The notes beneath the pieces are model-generated. The model searched no databases. It was not told the DNA's origin and was given only the letters and a program-made list of their open reading frames with translations. A stretch of DNA of 43,088 bases from Synechococcus sp. ATX 2A4. Lineage in GTDB: Bacteria > Cyanobacteriota > Cyanobacteriia > PCC-6307 > Cyanobiaceae. The stretch covers positions 1 through 43,088 of the forward strand of contig NZ_JAGQCV010000018.1 in the NCBI RefSeq assembly GCF_024346375.1, in the 5' to 3' direction. The translations under genes and the position numbers were made by a program. The stretch's first letter is position 1; each line of letters opens with the position of its first letter. Positions 42,909 through 43,088 of this stretch are shown here, in pieces.

Positions 42909-43088
42909 TTACTGGACAGATTCGGCCCCTGACATCGTTAACCCAGGACGGGAGGAACAGGGTTTGGTCTCAGTGTAGACCTCTTGGGGAGTTTTGCCTC
43001 CCAGTGCGCTGTGTGGTCTTACATGGCCATACCTCCAGAAGAAGCGGGCCAGGCTGATCTCTGCTTCCCAGCCATCGCTATAGGCACG
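42909..43088 (-). mobile_element. IS3-family transposase, C-terminal part (cut by window edge)
   Basis: The minus strand reads RAYSDGWEAEISLARFFWRY, GHVRPHSALGGKTPQEVYTE, ending SGAESVQ. The segment RPHSALGGKTPQEVY is the C-terminal signature of IS3-type OrfB integrase-core transposases (after the DDE catalytic Glu). The gene's 5' part is outside the window. I did not find a convincing terminal inverted repeat in the 130 bases between the stop and palindrome A. Confidence 0.85.

Noticed and set aside
42818-43057. Plus-strand 79-aa frame at the right end
   Set aside because: It is antisense to the IS3-type transposase C-terminus.
1-43088. CRISPR array
   Set aside because: No regularly spaced repeats of 25-40 bases and no cas genes were seen.

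Overview
The window looks like the chromosome of a high-GC picocyanobacterium of the Cyanobium/Synechococcus group. It carries photosystem II psbO, a CrtR-type carotene hydroxylase, a Ycf20-like DUF565 protein, an AbrB-like cyanobacterial regulator, an ictB homologue, and a phoB/phoR/ptrA/pstS cluster of the kind found in marine and freshwater Synechococcus. Several HIP1 octamers (GCGATCGC) are present, for example at 687, 4896, 8010, 11339, 25245, 30216 and 36185. The organism call is inference from gene content; I could not run a database search.

From 1 to about 38083 the window is dense core genome with few gaps. Left part: aroC (+); then a minus-strand block of a conserved housekeeping cluster read right to left (a small cyanobacterial protein, coaBC, psbO, sat, ftsH, and a KDPG-aldolase-like gene); then tRNA-Ala(CGC). 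From 8055 to 13900 there is a mix of small conserved or orphan genes (an orphan ribbon-helix-helix antitoxin, a PCP-reductase-like 53-aa protein, a DUF565 protein), pyrB, a 3-methyladenine glycosylase, a creatininase-family enzyme and gatC. From 13992 to 18889 are crtR and a phosphate-response block on the minus strand: pstS, a CRP-family regulator (ptrA-like), a PhoB-type regulator and a PhoR-type kinase. A three-copy Pho-box-like direct repeat precedes ptrA. From 19121 to 24350 are a ParB-like protein, modABC, a sterol-desaturase-type hydroxylase and an AbrB-like regulator with a 14-bp palindrome just before it. From 24510 to 38083 are a transglutaminase-like/PhzF pair, two minus-strand conserved genes, a tight plus-strand run (FIST protein, trmB, ictB, GlcNAc-kinase-like), glmM, a lytic transglycosylase, a NIL-domain ferredoxin divergent from a TxlA/HCF164-like thioredoxin, and thyX.

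At 38084 the character changes abruptly. The sequence becomes visibly AT-richer, coding is sparser, and I saw no HIP1 sites. This accessory region carries a type II restriction-modification pair that resembles PaeR7I/XhoI (endonuclease and N6-adenine methyltransferase overlapping by ATGA), then a run of small unknown genes and an HNH nuclease. These are separated by imperfect palindromes bounded by GGCTAAC...GTTAGCC-type core sites. I read 40742-42829 as a probable array of integron-like attC sites and gene cassettes without a visible integrase (a CALIN-like array). It abuts the 3' end of an IS3-family transposase gene cut by the window edge. This cassette-like array beside a restriction-modification system is the most interesting part of the window.
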